From the IMG/VR virus record IMGVR_UViG_3300029309_000110, positions 1 to 38,161 of that record: a stretch of 38,161 nt of DNA; one strand, written 5' to 3'. The first letter of the stretch is position 1; the number at the start of each line of letters is the position of its first letter. Positions 11,301 through 17,712 of this stretch are shown here, piece by piece. The position numbers and the translations under genes are program-made. Source of the DNA: a virus. Below the pieces are notes generated by a model, which saw nothing but the letters and a program-made list of their open reading frames with translations, was not told where the DNA came from and did no database searches.

Positions 11301-12368
11301 CAACTCTTGAACAGCTGACTGAAAGACAGACGTGCCGCCTTGAATCGTGCCGCCGGCAATCGCTCCGATAGCAAAGGATCGCCCTGCACCTTGGACGAAG
11401 TCCATAGTTAAAACACTTCTACCCTCAATGTCCTCAGCACGACCAGCGATCATGTCCTGTACCTGGCCAACACTACGGTTTACCAAATCTGCCGCTAGTT
11501 CTTGCGAACCTTCTGCAAGTGCTCCGCCACCAACGGTCGTGAGTGCCGAGATAGAACGACCCTTCAAACCCCTGAGTTGTTGAAGATCCTCTAGCTTGTC
11601 AAGGGTCAGTGACAACCGACCAGCGTCGTCCGCTTTGCCGAGAAGTTTGCCACCAATACCTTTTGCTAATTTGCCCCCCGTCTTCTCCAAAATAATCTCT
11701 GTTGCAGCCATTGAGAAGCCACGAGTGTTTGCCTCAAAGCTGTCGAAATCCAAGGCTTCTTGCCCTCGCCTCAACCTCGCTTGGTTAGCAACGGCTTGGT
11801 CGTGCATTGACTCGTAGTACCCATTGTCATAGCTACGCAAGAACAAGCGACCAAGGCCCACAACAGTACCGATCTTTGCACCCACGAGAGTACCGACACC
11901 AGGTACGATTGAACCTACTGCTGCAAAAGCAGCGGCTGTTCCGCCAACCTCAGACGCCATTTGGCCCAAGGTAAAGCCAGTCTGCTCACTGAAGTCTGTA
12001 CCAGACGCCGAGGTAGACGCCTGCTGACGAGCCATGAAGTAGGCTTCAGCTTCTTCGCCTTCGAGCCCAGTAAAGTTGAACCCGTTCTGACCAAGCTGAA
12101 TAAAAGCATCGTCAGTCGATTGAGCAAAGCCGGCGACCAAGTTGCTGAAGAATCCATCAGACGCATCGACTTTCTTTTCACGAAGAGTTTGCTCGTATAC
12201 GTTGTAAGCCTCTTTGTCACGAAACAACCCAGGCAGCAGTATTTCAGTAGCGGTCTTTTCGCGTGCCTCTTGTTCAGGGTCCACGAACCGTCCCCGAAGT
12301 CTGCGGGGCGTCCCCCTTGAGATCAGTCGAAGATGATCGTCTACTGCTTTTTGGATTGGGTCTGACAT
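2292..12368 (-). CDS. Giant internal virion/ejection protein, large polyvalent-protein type
   Basis: The product is about 3,358 residues, starting at the ATG one base after the preceding stop. A Gly/Ala-rich hydrophobic stretch lies at about 140 to 178, then a charged coiled coil at about 390 to 435. Two zinc-peptidase-type HExxH motifs follow: His-Glu-Ile-Val-His at 603 to 607 and His-Glu-Val-Val-His at 2107 to 2111. A domain near 990 to 1040 contains Ala-Thr-Ser-Pro-Arg-Thr-Asn-Val-Arg-Gln-Asn, which I associate with phage polyvalent proteins. More charged coiled coils lie at about 1640 to 1720 and 2390 to 2470. Hydrophobic segments near 2905 to 2920 and 3140 to 3165 could insert into membrane. 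It is the last gene of the late unit, after other virion genes. I infer that it is packaged and ejected with the DNA. Polymerase motifs like those of N4 virion RNA polymerase were not seen. Confidence 0.85.
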   Translation of the reverse strand: MSDPIQKAVDDHLRLISRGTPRRLRGRFVDPEQEAREKTATEILLPGLFRDKEAYNVYEQTLREKKVDASDGFFSNLVAGFAQSTDDAFIQLGQNGFNFTGLEGEEAEAYFMARQQASTSASGTDFSEQTGFTLGQMASEVGGTAAAFAAVGSIVPGVGTLVGAKIGTVVGLGRLFLRSYDNGYYESMHDQAVANQARLRRGQEALDFDSFEANTRGFSMAATEIILEKTGGKLAKGIGGKLLGKADDAGRLSLTLDKLEDLQQLRGLKGRSISALTTVGGGALAEGSQELAADLVNRSVGQVQDMIAGRAEDIEGRSVLTMDFVQGAGRSFAIGAIAGGTIQGGTSVFQSAVQELQVRGGAKRVMPEVAQALNEANLGGDRSMLGLFTNKDDAARAEELTERRKNRKELEEARDAAQAEAERRQKLANRKGISEDTKAGHLEAADESIAEAEKINMDLQEHTRTLELLETVDEQAREGVKVRDMVDGEGNSILQAGRKTADQVLKQYGGKAQSKVDGEGDFTPARRIKKNEQTESETKTAARLKKLGATNVVFFEGGEGTALGGNPAFYTNESAGTVYIRRMPQTGKRSRTNETLMFAYGVHEIVHMVQHLDPALYKEIRGLVGDLNVYKGFRRYTKRGVEQEAALDPADRPVRGTLDAAAANVIDQAENRKAPTPEVGLGVSMRAELEGAAQTVEEGLSALEGPISQRLAALGLLGAEAKMATKVIAALEAANTDKRSGVAGRASVSPEADTTIQDASLLSFSMARASAGAEAAVTNPDSTSDTPLEPETPVDGDGFMSARDRRTKPRGYGKAPSNVTVHDVRDQVPESSRTGGAPVNLNPGEPLRMASGNSFATFDENEPEDIERVRATRIDYGVSLTQDRVDGLMSQAEDRLRERHGEDAVDRAKSSIALKVKGKPEAEFDIGSTRTGIRPDARGVMTEAEYQSAIAANPPQPDVSDDDNKIIRHTVTYSADGSYRTPNANFVNAAINGSWAQRFWYEAFGQDLVRAFPFMEGAPSLSTVVSQFISATSPRTNVRQNLRRALGLIAAHIAGRPTNVSVMEPKGVLEAEAGEYGDAPGQFKVGSFNNTLALGMGTADSVPLPTLDVIMARFFGIPQEAFADPLVYELMSDFLGLVAQDVNGQSSQTQQAADARAKLARGEDLTPQEAMAVEPFRPWQLQAVMWSTRGDDTGTFSESLDEFLEQAYEAGLATKVDGVLTMTKDAFLDPKVEDILEAAAFFRGEGSGKATVEVATEATVEGRRANNIGKYLLGTAVDSNSSPEIRTLSRKLLAELYGPNNAFLATLSANRTDISAQQMLEAALQIDNAAFMLEVVIDPSGTGLVRGTTNSAKRSQLSKGPVEVGSGGRKATVTPGRTKNVTLVQDLAAATQNKSVNPTMSLTSAATSLTHMRTSSPGQTQVGTGLDGGVVVNGPLGAYPDTEGNLILNNVVNVVVPGGSVSDAVDAVSFVSVSLGQEAAASHRLTDVDGAPDGLGVTVVFTRGHVVTNVEVAAIQQGISNPNVTPLVQPVSNGTLIIFANFNDFAETDQQTNTEIETAIGQVIPTVQAVITTPADGVRLDSDFSYVFGKPWNELYPDGQTAPTESDITRAEDQIILQSAETEIDSGTFFDGIPTGEMESDEAFAKRQDKLKTAKEKAESKRDRVDTQYDNAILRRNKARDAGKDTTDLDAKVDQKRTERRLARQDAAKARDDYDNARPEPKRFRALSRGQREVILRIAPTRAEQLALLAPAAVARQGEENSTGAKVVRKVYGRLAKLPKDEQARAAKAIGGSQAFRLHHLRHSTQAHRADFRTRQQEANDSVAKRIKKDFPGNPQFARRRRPSVRVGELSVHVVPADSEGFGKGVDVEQRTNEHQLMMRVNDNATKVLDKLISSGKVDDLGAHFGTGEVILRTSPEIAHTLLINANDYGWSKIRKAATVGEALHVVAAMNPEDSIKARMNRLRELVPEMADDIAVIEGVALRIVRSQGGRNEASKALANHLIDLGMDLDMPIDTQQRGSYMGVFVPPMRDTQADTAASQPRPAVGKKRRAQALMPNAVNGSLPDNWVEKGCLCIGPSGYFAPKAELYGAGAAYGVDAVGGVETLLHEVVHARTNLAIRDELARVLGGYKSKTRMDMSSLDQRFESQAGDAPQASDELAAEAYLDKDPSETVPWMRAICEAYLDALVYHRSPDFDKGGVGDYNVSNLDEFVAHAMTDRDTQDFLARVPSSLVARDQQGLVPEMQSALQVQLSAIEELLRLPEDSLTTNHGSQLSVLEVALSGAYRVLKNQPQDSVAIREQRAGVVGTDSDVRQVSSPLVFARSRKGQKKTPMTKPARERAGIEARMGKKRGAGAFKTALDVIMDRERQRLAAREGTRPDIAALRGLEEGSKIQAEIARADKEAALRDQMRKMSRREADLKAKRVRLADAKRETLKFIEENLDKESRPRFTKRLMNARTEEKLLELEREVLRRALVDHHANKVNRFERRMKKLLNRSTKMDDDTRTGIKTIYASGRLPGGRKGKLPKTDQEVSEMVENSQILDELLNQAEVLYRDDRVAMEEAKSEQIRTIEAGERLVENTVSGRADRERTATGEVTSSTFSIFQRGGLDLQSTLKMLGLGGAWNALTRAESRMLKARRDHMEKLDEAVRRAGFRDLADFRARASNTRGRINTEKHTVRLGGKNYEVTLGQFLKLLAMDNETLDIVGRRGKLSLRVGDKGSAIPAGGPDLISDIFAIREAAPPHLKQLVADMKDAREQDLRNPAMAALFRITGNVPPMVAGYEPRTSEVTTRITSLEEIEQKGRGGVATIFAENAGFTKQRSASGSIVVSDFAGDYFDHMDKSLELGYMAEDVRTLWSTVTRAEVRQLITRKFGSESYDRMLKHVGYATRVLPAVSDPSLGFVSTVVGGILVMSPPTWGRILFGGLNTLQTEYSSKEVAGALKQVMGMVAGRTFGGFFQDQVSKKSGYLWDRDSSNAVDRRVVFSRDDGSAGIADIAQLHNVVGDTFKNIIASGQAAMSGDVGRAAEHLNQARSSLAGLPRAIPTLRLLDRIIVATAVQAEMNKRGESEASPDSILAAETAIRRTQNTSSPLDDSNVTAKLRTEGGYLSSLLAFTSDPMKTYSRLYEPGSKLASGDTAKKAAVFIGGNAAINVGVTYLWNMLLASAIGDEDEKKEVLAELHKQKATDRALDMFIEEGIVRASPFPLLSFITSREVSSIIAETIEASNENRPVDYGRTTDYLSDSLIPVGVDTVVNIGEGFFKLAGEDDPDRAAEIRERLFTDIALLGGLPISQPFRVLEAAFTDASPAELRSAEYQLRKLMNISAESGNEFSEEFKAVFREARQEGARKREERKAARAQ

Positions 12369-12369
12369 T

Positions 12370-13815
12370 TTATTTCGGGACTTCCATGTCATTCGTGGTT
12401 TGTTGAGCTTTTCTGCGTAAGCTACCAGTTTGATCTGGTGCAGGTTCTGCTTGTGTATCCTCGTTCAGAACTTGTTGAATACGAAGTTGCCTACCTTGCA
12501 GATCAGCAATCGCTTTGTTAAACGTCGGCACGTTATATCTGTTCTGAACAATCTGCATGATTCTCTGGGCAAACATAGCATTGTCACCCATACCTCTAGC
12601 TTCTTCAACAAGTCTGGAGGCTACTTCGCTTTCAGTCATGCCTGAAGCATTGATCCCCATAGCGTCGAGTTGAAGTCGAACGAATTCAGCTGCGTGGATT
12701 ACCCTGTCTTCCATGTTAGTTTCGCCGTCATCGTTATAATCAGGGACTTGCTTGGGTGGGAATGCCCTTAGCCCCTTTTGTTCTACCCCAACCTGAGCTT
12801 TGCCTGTCCGTTGAGACATCGTTGTTTGTTGTGCTTCTACGAACGCATTGCCCGCTCCAATCAAATCTGCGACCACCTGGGTGGCATACTCTGGAGACAT
12901 AGGGGCAACCCTAGCAGCAGATGCTGACACGGCTTTTACAAGGCTTGCAAACTGGGGCGACTCGGCCAAGTCAACAGCACTCAAGTTTGGATCTTCACTT
13001 ACACGCTGTCGTAGAGCAGAGAAAGCCTGTTGAAGTTTGGGGTCACCTACGACGACGGGAGCAGCAAAGAACTGAGCAACTTCTCCAGAGTCCGTGGTTT
13101 GTTCCCAATCCGCAGACTTGTTGGACGCACTGTGTAGGAATTGGTAACCACCAAACACTGTGGACATCCGGCCCTGAGCTGCCGGCGACAAACCTTGGCC
13201 AGCCATGTCTGAGTTTTCTTGCTGCAAAAGTGCAAACCGACGGTCAACTCCTTGGCCATGAACGTCGTTTCTTGCTCGCAGAGCTGTTTCTTCAGCAGCC
13301 TTGATTGCACGCATGTCTGTTCGGTCAAAGCCAAGCAAGGTGGTAAGCACCGCCGCTGGGTTTTGTTCGTACTGGCTGCGGTACACCTGAGCCGCACTTT
13401 CCGACAGTCCGCCTTCTTCTATCATTCCAGACAGAAGTCCATCAAAAGACTCTCGGTTCTGCTCAACATACGCGTCACGGTCATTGTCGCGTAAAACTGA
13501 CCCAAGAATTTGACGGCGTTGATCCTCGCGTGATTTAAGTGCGGCTTGGATTGTGCCAGGCGATACGTCCAAGATCATGCCATTTGGCAACTTGGCGACG
13601 GGAGAACCGAAAGACATGCCAAAGTCAATGCCTTCCAAGCCTCGATAAGTCCCGTTTTCCAAGGCAGCCAAAGCGTCGGAAGAGGACATGCTGCCAAAAA
13701 TCTGCGGGTCACCAGTAGCAATCTGTTGCAATGATCGACCAGCGAACTGCTTGGCCATGTCCCGTGACTCTTGGGTGGATGGGTAATCAAACTTTGAATC
13801 GTCGAACACTGACAT
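12370..13815 (-). CDS. Putative internal virion protein with dockerin-like calcium loop
   Basis: This 481-residue, Gln/Ala-rich and probably helical protein has no clear family. At about residues 357 to 370 it holds Asp-Tyr-Asn-Asp-Asp-Gly-Glu-Thr-Asn-Met-Glu-Asp. This fits the Asp-x-Asn-x-Asp-Gly-x-x-Asn-x-x-Asp pattern of dockerin/EF-hand calcium loops and is followed by a helix. It lies between another virion protein and the giant protein, with gaps of one or two bases on each side, so coordinated expression is likely. By position it may correspond to the middle-sized internal (ejection) proteins of podoviruses. That role is inferred. Confidence 0.75.
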   Translation of the reverse strand: MSVFDDSKFDYPSTQESRDMAKQFAGRSLQQIATGDPQIFGSMSSSDALAALENGTYRGLEGIDFGMSFGSPVAKLPNGMILDVSPGTIQAALKSREDQRRQILGSVLRDNDRDAYVEQNRESFDGLLSGMIEEGGLSESAAQVYRSQYEQNPAAVLTTLLGFDRTDMRAIKAAEETALRARNDVHGQGVDRRFALLQQENSDMAGQGLSPAAQGRMSTVFGGYQFLHSASNKSADWEQTTDSGEVAQFFAAPVVVGDPKLQQAFSALRQRVSEDPNLSAVDLAESPQFASLVKAVSASAARVAPMSPEYATQVVADLIGAGNAFVEAQQTTMSQRTGKAQVGVEQKGLRAFPPKQVPDYNDDGETNMEDRVIHAAEFVRLQLDAMGINASGMTESEVASRLVEEARGMGDNAMFAQRIMQIVQNRYNVPTFNKAIADLQGRQLRIQQVLNEDTQAEPAPDQTGSLRRKAQQTTNDMEVPK

Positions 13816-13817
13816 AT

Positions 13818-14330
13818 TTAGAACCTCGGCGGCTCAAGCCGCGCTGCATCTAGGGTTGGTGGAGCAAATGGATCTTGCTCCTGTTCTGTAGGTGCGGGCA
13901 TGGCGTTCTCAACTGCGTTGCTCACACCTTCATTTTTCTTCTTCTCGGCCTCAAGAGCACTGGAGATCGACACAAAGCCAAGCTGCTTAATCTTCTGTTG
14001 GGCATCTTTATTCATCTGAGCATTGAAGTCAATCAGTGGTTGAACGCCTGATTTGAAAGCTGCGGCAAAGCCGGCGCCACTCAAGCCCAGGCTTTTCCGG
14101 CGTTCACCCTCTGCCTCAAGACCAGCAGCTAACGCAGAGGCAAACGAAGCACCGAACTTCTGACGTTCAAACTTCTCGTCTTTGCGAACAGCCCGTTGCG
14201 CCAGCTTTCGTTTGCGTTCATCAGTATCAGCCGCAGCAAACTTGTCAAGCAAATCCGGGGACACTTGACGCAGTTTTCGGCCTTCTTGTTTGGCTAGCTT
14301 CATTAACTCATTTATTTGTGATGCACTCAT
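13818..14330 (-). CDS. Putative small internal virion protein
   Basis: The product has 170 residues. Its N-terminal half is very basic and helical (Lys/Arg-rich to about residue 60), and the C-terminal third is Pro/Glu-rich and probably disordered. A Gly/Ala-rich hydrophobic centre (about 63 to 95) contains repeated Ala-Ala-Ala-Phe and Gly-Leu-type steps. I know no family for it. Tight spacing between two virion-protein genes suggests it belongs to the same internal or ejected set. Confidence 0.7.
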   Translation of the reverse strand: MSASQINELMKLAKQEGRKLRQVSPDLLDKFAAADTDERKRKLAQRAVRKDEKFERQKFGASFASALAAGLEAEGERRKSLGLSGAGFAAAFKSGVQPLIDFNAQMNKDAQQKIKQLGFVSISSALEAEKKKNEGVSNAVENAMPAPTEQEQDPFAPPTLDAARLEPPRF

Positions 14331-14332
14331 GA

Positions 14333-15091
14333 TTATCCTCCTGGTGCGCCCATGCTGCTTGTGACGGCGCTGATACCAGCACTAACGATTTGTTCGCCTA
14401 AGTTGAAGCCTGTGCCGACGTTGGCTACGAGAGACTTACCGATGTCCAGACCTGTTTGTGCAACACCAGATTGAGACGCCAGTGTTTGGGAAGCGAGTTG
14501 CTGACCCAGTCCAGAAATGGCTGCGGTATAGGATCGACGGACATCACTGAGCTGGCCGGCTTGTTGACCAATCAAACCAATTTCTGCTTGACCAACATTC
14601 GCCATGGTCTGGGCTCGGTTCAAGCCTAGCTGCATTTCGCGTTCCGCAAATCGCTCCTTGGATCGACGTTCCTCACGAGCACCTTCTCTGGCGATAGCCT
14701 CAGTCTGTGCCTGACCGAATGTCGTCATGCCAAGGCCGGACAACGCCCCTTGTGCAACAGACCGTAGAGATGCCGCCTCAGTGGCTCTGGAGATGTCTTG
14801 AAGCTCTTGACCGTATGTCTCCGACAACTTAGCGGCAGCTTGATCGAAGCCTTCTTCAAGTTGACTCGTGACTCGTTCGTCAAAAAGAGCACGTTGCTCT
14901 TGGAAAGCAGCCTGCAATGACTCGATGTCCAAAGCCTGGTCGGCAGACACTTGGTCAATGATGCCCATCATCCGAGACTCAAAGAGAGGAAGATACTCTT
15001 TAAGCATCTTTCCTTCAAACCGACGACGCTCCGCGCGAAGCATATCGGCTCTCTTGTCTTCATCTCCAAACAAGTCGTTTAGAAAACCCAT
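14333..15091 (-). CDS. Putative internal virion protein, helical
   Basis: The protein has 252 residues. I chose the ATG at 15,091 because it overlaps the nozzle gene stop by one base (TAATG); 63 further upstream bases are in frame but would run into that gene. Residues 1 to about 120 are charged and helical with long coiled-coil character, and the remainder is Ala/Gly/Gln-rich. The composition and place after the tail nozzle resemble T7 gp14-like internal virion proteins, but there is no motif that proves it. Its product likely sits inside the capsid and is ejected with DNA. Confidence 0.75.
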   Translation of the reverse strand: MGFLNDLFGDEDKRADMLRAERRRFEGKMLKEYLPLFESRMMGIIDQVSADQALDIESLQAAFQEQRALFDERVTSQLEEGFDQAAAKLSETYGQELQDISRATEAASLRSVAQGALSGLGMTTFGQAQTEAIAREGAREERRSKERFAEREMQLGLNRAQTMANVGQAEIGLIGQQAGQLSDVRRSYTAAISGLGQQLASQTLASQSGVAQTGLDIGKSLVANVGTGFNLGEQIVSAGISAVTSSMGAPGG

Positions 15092-17712
15092 TACGAAACA
15101 CTCCTGACTGGCCCGCCATCTTCGACATCGACGGACAGATCCTCCAATGCCCACGCTCGTGATGTAGCGCCAATCTTGATAAATACATCACTTGCTCTAA
15201 TTCTTGTTCGCTTAGCCGTGGAACGCCCACGAGACAGCAGTACATTTGAGGTTGCCTGTGCGTCCCTAAACTGCGAGCCTGTAATTGTTGCAACCACAGA
15301 CGTTGGCAGTAACCCAGACAAATACTGAATTGTTGTTGGGGTTCCAGACACAAGGGTACTGGTTTGGAAGTACACAACACCGCCCTCTTTAATTTCCCAC
15401 TTACCGTCTGTATTGCGGCTCACGGTATAACCTCCGGGGCCTGCAAAAACCGTATCGTTGATAAGCGTTCCCGTTGACTGGGGGGTGTACTGCCCGTCAG
15501 GCTCGCCGGCAACACCACCGAACACAGTGCCATCCGACTGTGCATCAGTGCCGCCAGCTTCGTCACCTCCATCACAGGCAACGCCAAGAAGACTTGTGTC
15601 TTGTGCGTCAGTTCCGCCAGCCTCGTCACCACCATCAACATTTACATTTGTGGTGGCTAGGGTAAAGCCGCTTGCAAAACCAATTGCTTCTTGAGCTGTG
15701 TCGCCAGTAAGAATCGACAAGAACGGACCAGTGGTCACGGTGTCAACATCCGACTCTGACTTCTCACCCAACAACACACGGGTATCTTTGAGGAGAACCC
15801 GACGTGACGGGTCGGCATTGATTGGACCCATCAAAACTTCACTGTCGAAATCTACTGCGTCCGCAACTGGCGGATGAACCGTAGAGAACGTGGTGCTGCT
15901 CAACACTCCACCATCTTGGTGCTGAACAAACGACTCTGGTTGCGAGAGAAGGTGTCCACTTTCTGTCCCAAGCAGGGGGGCTGTTCGGTCACCGTCAACT
16001 GGTCTAAAAGATACAACTGACTTCACGCCACGCATGGAGCTGTTGGCTATTTGCCAAAGCCACCAGCCTCCGTTGGACATATCCAGTGCAAAAATTTCAC
16101 TGGAAGAATCGTCGTCTGTTTTCGTGACACACATCAATGCTGTGCTACGGGCGTCGTCGTACCCCATAACGATGCTCGTGTTTTCAAAGTCCAAACGAGA
16201 AAAAAGATTGTCCAGTCTGTCCTTGGTAATCCTTGCACCTTTTTCAATGTCAAACGTGTTTGGGTCAATAGCAAACACACCTTCGGTTGATGCAATTAGA
16301 CTGGACATCTCGTTGATCGGAGTAAACGCTCTAGGCCCAAGCACACCTACAGTCCTTGATATTTGCCTAAAGACAACATTGTCAAATGCAGGATCTCCAG
16401 TGAGCATGACCAGAGAACTAGTGCAGCCAAAAACCAGACTGTTTGTGCCTACTGGAATCAATGCTTTTATGTTGTCCCCAACAGTACCAAACTTTGTGCC
16501 GGCAGTGCCTGCCAAAGCCTCGACGCCAGCTGTGGTCCCAGCTCCTGGTGTCCAGTCAAATGGGTCAGTAATTTTGCTCAAGAACCAGTTGGTTGGCGTT
16601 GGGTCCACGCCAGCAAGAACCAATCGGGCTCCAAACTGTTGAACCAGCTTGGCTCGAAAAACTGTACCCCCCTGAGAAGCCTGAACAGTTTTGTATGGCC
16701 CGATCCATTGACTCACAATGGCAGGGCTCTGTGAAACATCTACCTTGACGTACTTTGTTCCATCGGTCATGTAAACATAGTTGTGTGGGGCAGTGTCTTC
16801 TCCTCCTGTAAAAGTAGCTGTCCCGAAAGATGCTTCTGATGAGGTCTCGGCTACCGTTGTGTTTCCTGCCAAACCAGCCACTCGTTGTGTGAACGTAACG
16901 GTTGCGCCGCTGGCTTCTGCAATGATAGATCCGTTGTGTCCGTTGGAGCTGTTGACCATGTTTGCAATGTTGGTTGCAGTCCCAGCTGCACTTCCTCCAA
17001 TTTCAAACTCTTGGTTTGTTGCAGTAGCACCCTCTGCCGCCTTTGCCGTGTAGGTCTTAGTTACCTGCGAGGACGCACCATTGAGCCCAGCAGTGTCTGT
17101 AAGAGTAAACGTATCATTGACGTTCATGACATCACTCAGGGTTAGAACTACTGTTGCTCTCTGTTGTCCACTGGCTATCTCATCGGCACGTCCGACATGC
17201 TTCATAACTGCCATTTCAACTTGAGCAGCATCTGCAAAAATTTTGTGGCTCGATAGGTCGCCGCCTGTGCCATCTGGCTGGGCCTCGACCACTTGGCTGG
17301 AGGGTGCAGCTTTCCGAGGCTGCAAAGTTACGTCAGTGCTCTCAGAGTCATAACTCGCGTTAAAAGCGTTTCGGCCTGTAGCTCCAACGACAGTCGCAAG
17401 AACAGGGTCACCAGTCAAATCAGTAACAAAAATTTTACCTCCAGAGACGTAAATAAGCTGTCTCTTCAAAATTTCAGAAGCAACAAATCCTGTCTTAGTG
17501 ACAAATGACTCGGTAGTAATCATGCCCTGTATGGCAGCGCCGGGCTTGCCCATCTGTAAGAAGCCCTGCCTTGTACCGATTCGACGCCTGTTGTCGAATG
17601 AGTCAAACGGGAATACGTTCCTGCACCGCTTGGTAAATCCGTCAACCGATTGTCGGAAAGACAATGAATCGGTAAGACCTTGGATCGGGATGGGAAGGCG
17701 AGAGTACGGCAT
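15091..17712 (-). CDS. Tail tube nozzle-like protein (tail tubular B-like)
   Basis: The product has 873 residues. The N-terminus has the Phe-Arg-Gln-Ser-Val-Asp...Arg-Arg-x-Gly-Thr-Arg-Gln-Gly-Phe pattern seen at the start of podovirus nozzle proteins. The middle holds a Phe-Gly-Cys-Thr-Ser-Ser-Leu-x-x-Leu-Thr-Gly-Asp region like beta-propeller nozzle folds. Residues about 185 to 310 look like an inserted Thr/Ala/Gly-rich beta domain. A short repeat (Gly-Gly-Asp-Glu-Ala-Gly-Gly-Thr-Asp-Ala-Gln) occurs twice near residue 700. It should form the distal tail through which DNA leaves. It starts by TGATG overlap with the fibre gene. P22 gp10-like proteins are the main alternative. Confidence 0.8.
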   Translation of the reverse strand: MPYSRLPIPIQGLTDSLSFRQSVDGFTKRCRNVFPFDSFDNRRRIGTRQGFLQMGKPGAAIQGMITTESFVTKTGFVASEILKRQLIYVSGGKIFVTDLTGDPVLATVVGATGRNAFNASYDSESTDVTLQPRKAAPSSQVVEAQPDGTGGDLSSHKIFADAAQVEMAVMKHVGRADEIASGQQRATVVLTLSDVMNVNDTFTLTDTAGLNGASSQVTKTYTAKAAEGATATNQEFEIGGSAAGTATNIANMVNSSNGHNGSIIAEASGATVTFTQRVAGLAGNTTVAETSSEASFGTATFTGGEDTAPHNYVYMTDGTKYVKVDVSQSPAIVSQWIGPYKTVQASQGGTVFRAKLVQQFGARLVLAGVDPTPTNWFLSKITDPFDWTPGAGTTAGVEALAGTAGTKFGTVGDNIKALIPVGTNSLVFGCTSSLVMLTGDPAFDNVVFRQISRTVGVLGPRAFTPINEMSSLIASTEGVFAIDPNTFDIEKGARITKDRLDNLFSRLDFENTSIVMGYDDARSTALMCVTKTDDDSSSEIFALDMSNGGWWLWQIANSSMRGVKSVVSFRPVDGDRTAPLLGTESGHLLSQPESFVQHQDGGVLSSTTFSTVHPPVADAVDFDSEVLMGPINADPSRRVLLKDTRVLLGEKSESDVDTVTTGPFLSILTGDTAQEAIGFASGFTLATTNVNVDGGDEAGGTDAQDTSLLGVACDGGDEAGGTDAQSDGTVFGGVAGEPDGQYTPQSTGTLINDTVFAGPGGYTVSRNTDGKWEIKEGGVVYFQTSTLVSGTPTTIQYLSGLLPTSVVATITGSQFRDAQATSNVLLSRGRSTAKRTRIRASDVFIKIGATSRAWALEDLSVDVEDGGPVRSVS
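15539..15637 (-). repeat. Two diverged 36-base direct repeats inside the nozzle gene
   Basis: Copies at 15,539 to 15,574 and 15,602 to 15,637 have a 63-base (21-codon) period. Both encode Asp-Gly-Gly-Asp-Glu-Ala-Gly-Gly-Thr-Asp-Ala-Gln. The copies differ mainly at third codon positions, so the peptide has been kept while the DNA drifted, which suggests an old, functional duplication. Confidence 0.85.

Noticed and set aside
2292-12368. The giant protein as an N4-type virion RNA polymerase
   Set aside because: The length is similar, but I found no T7/N4-like polymerase motif series, while peptidase-like and coiled-coil regions fit a polyvalent ejection protein.
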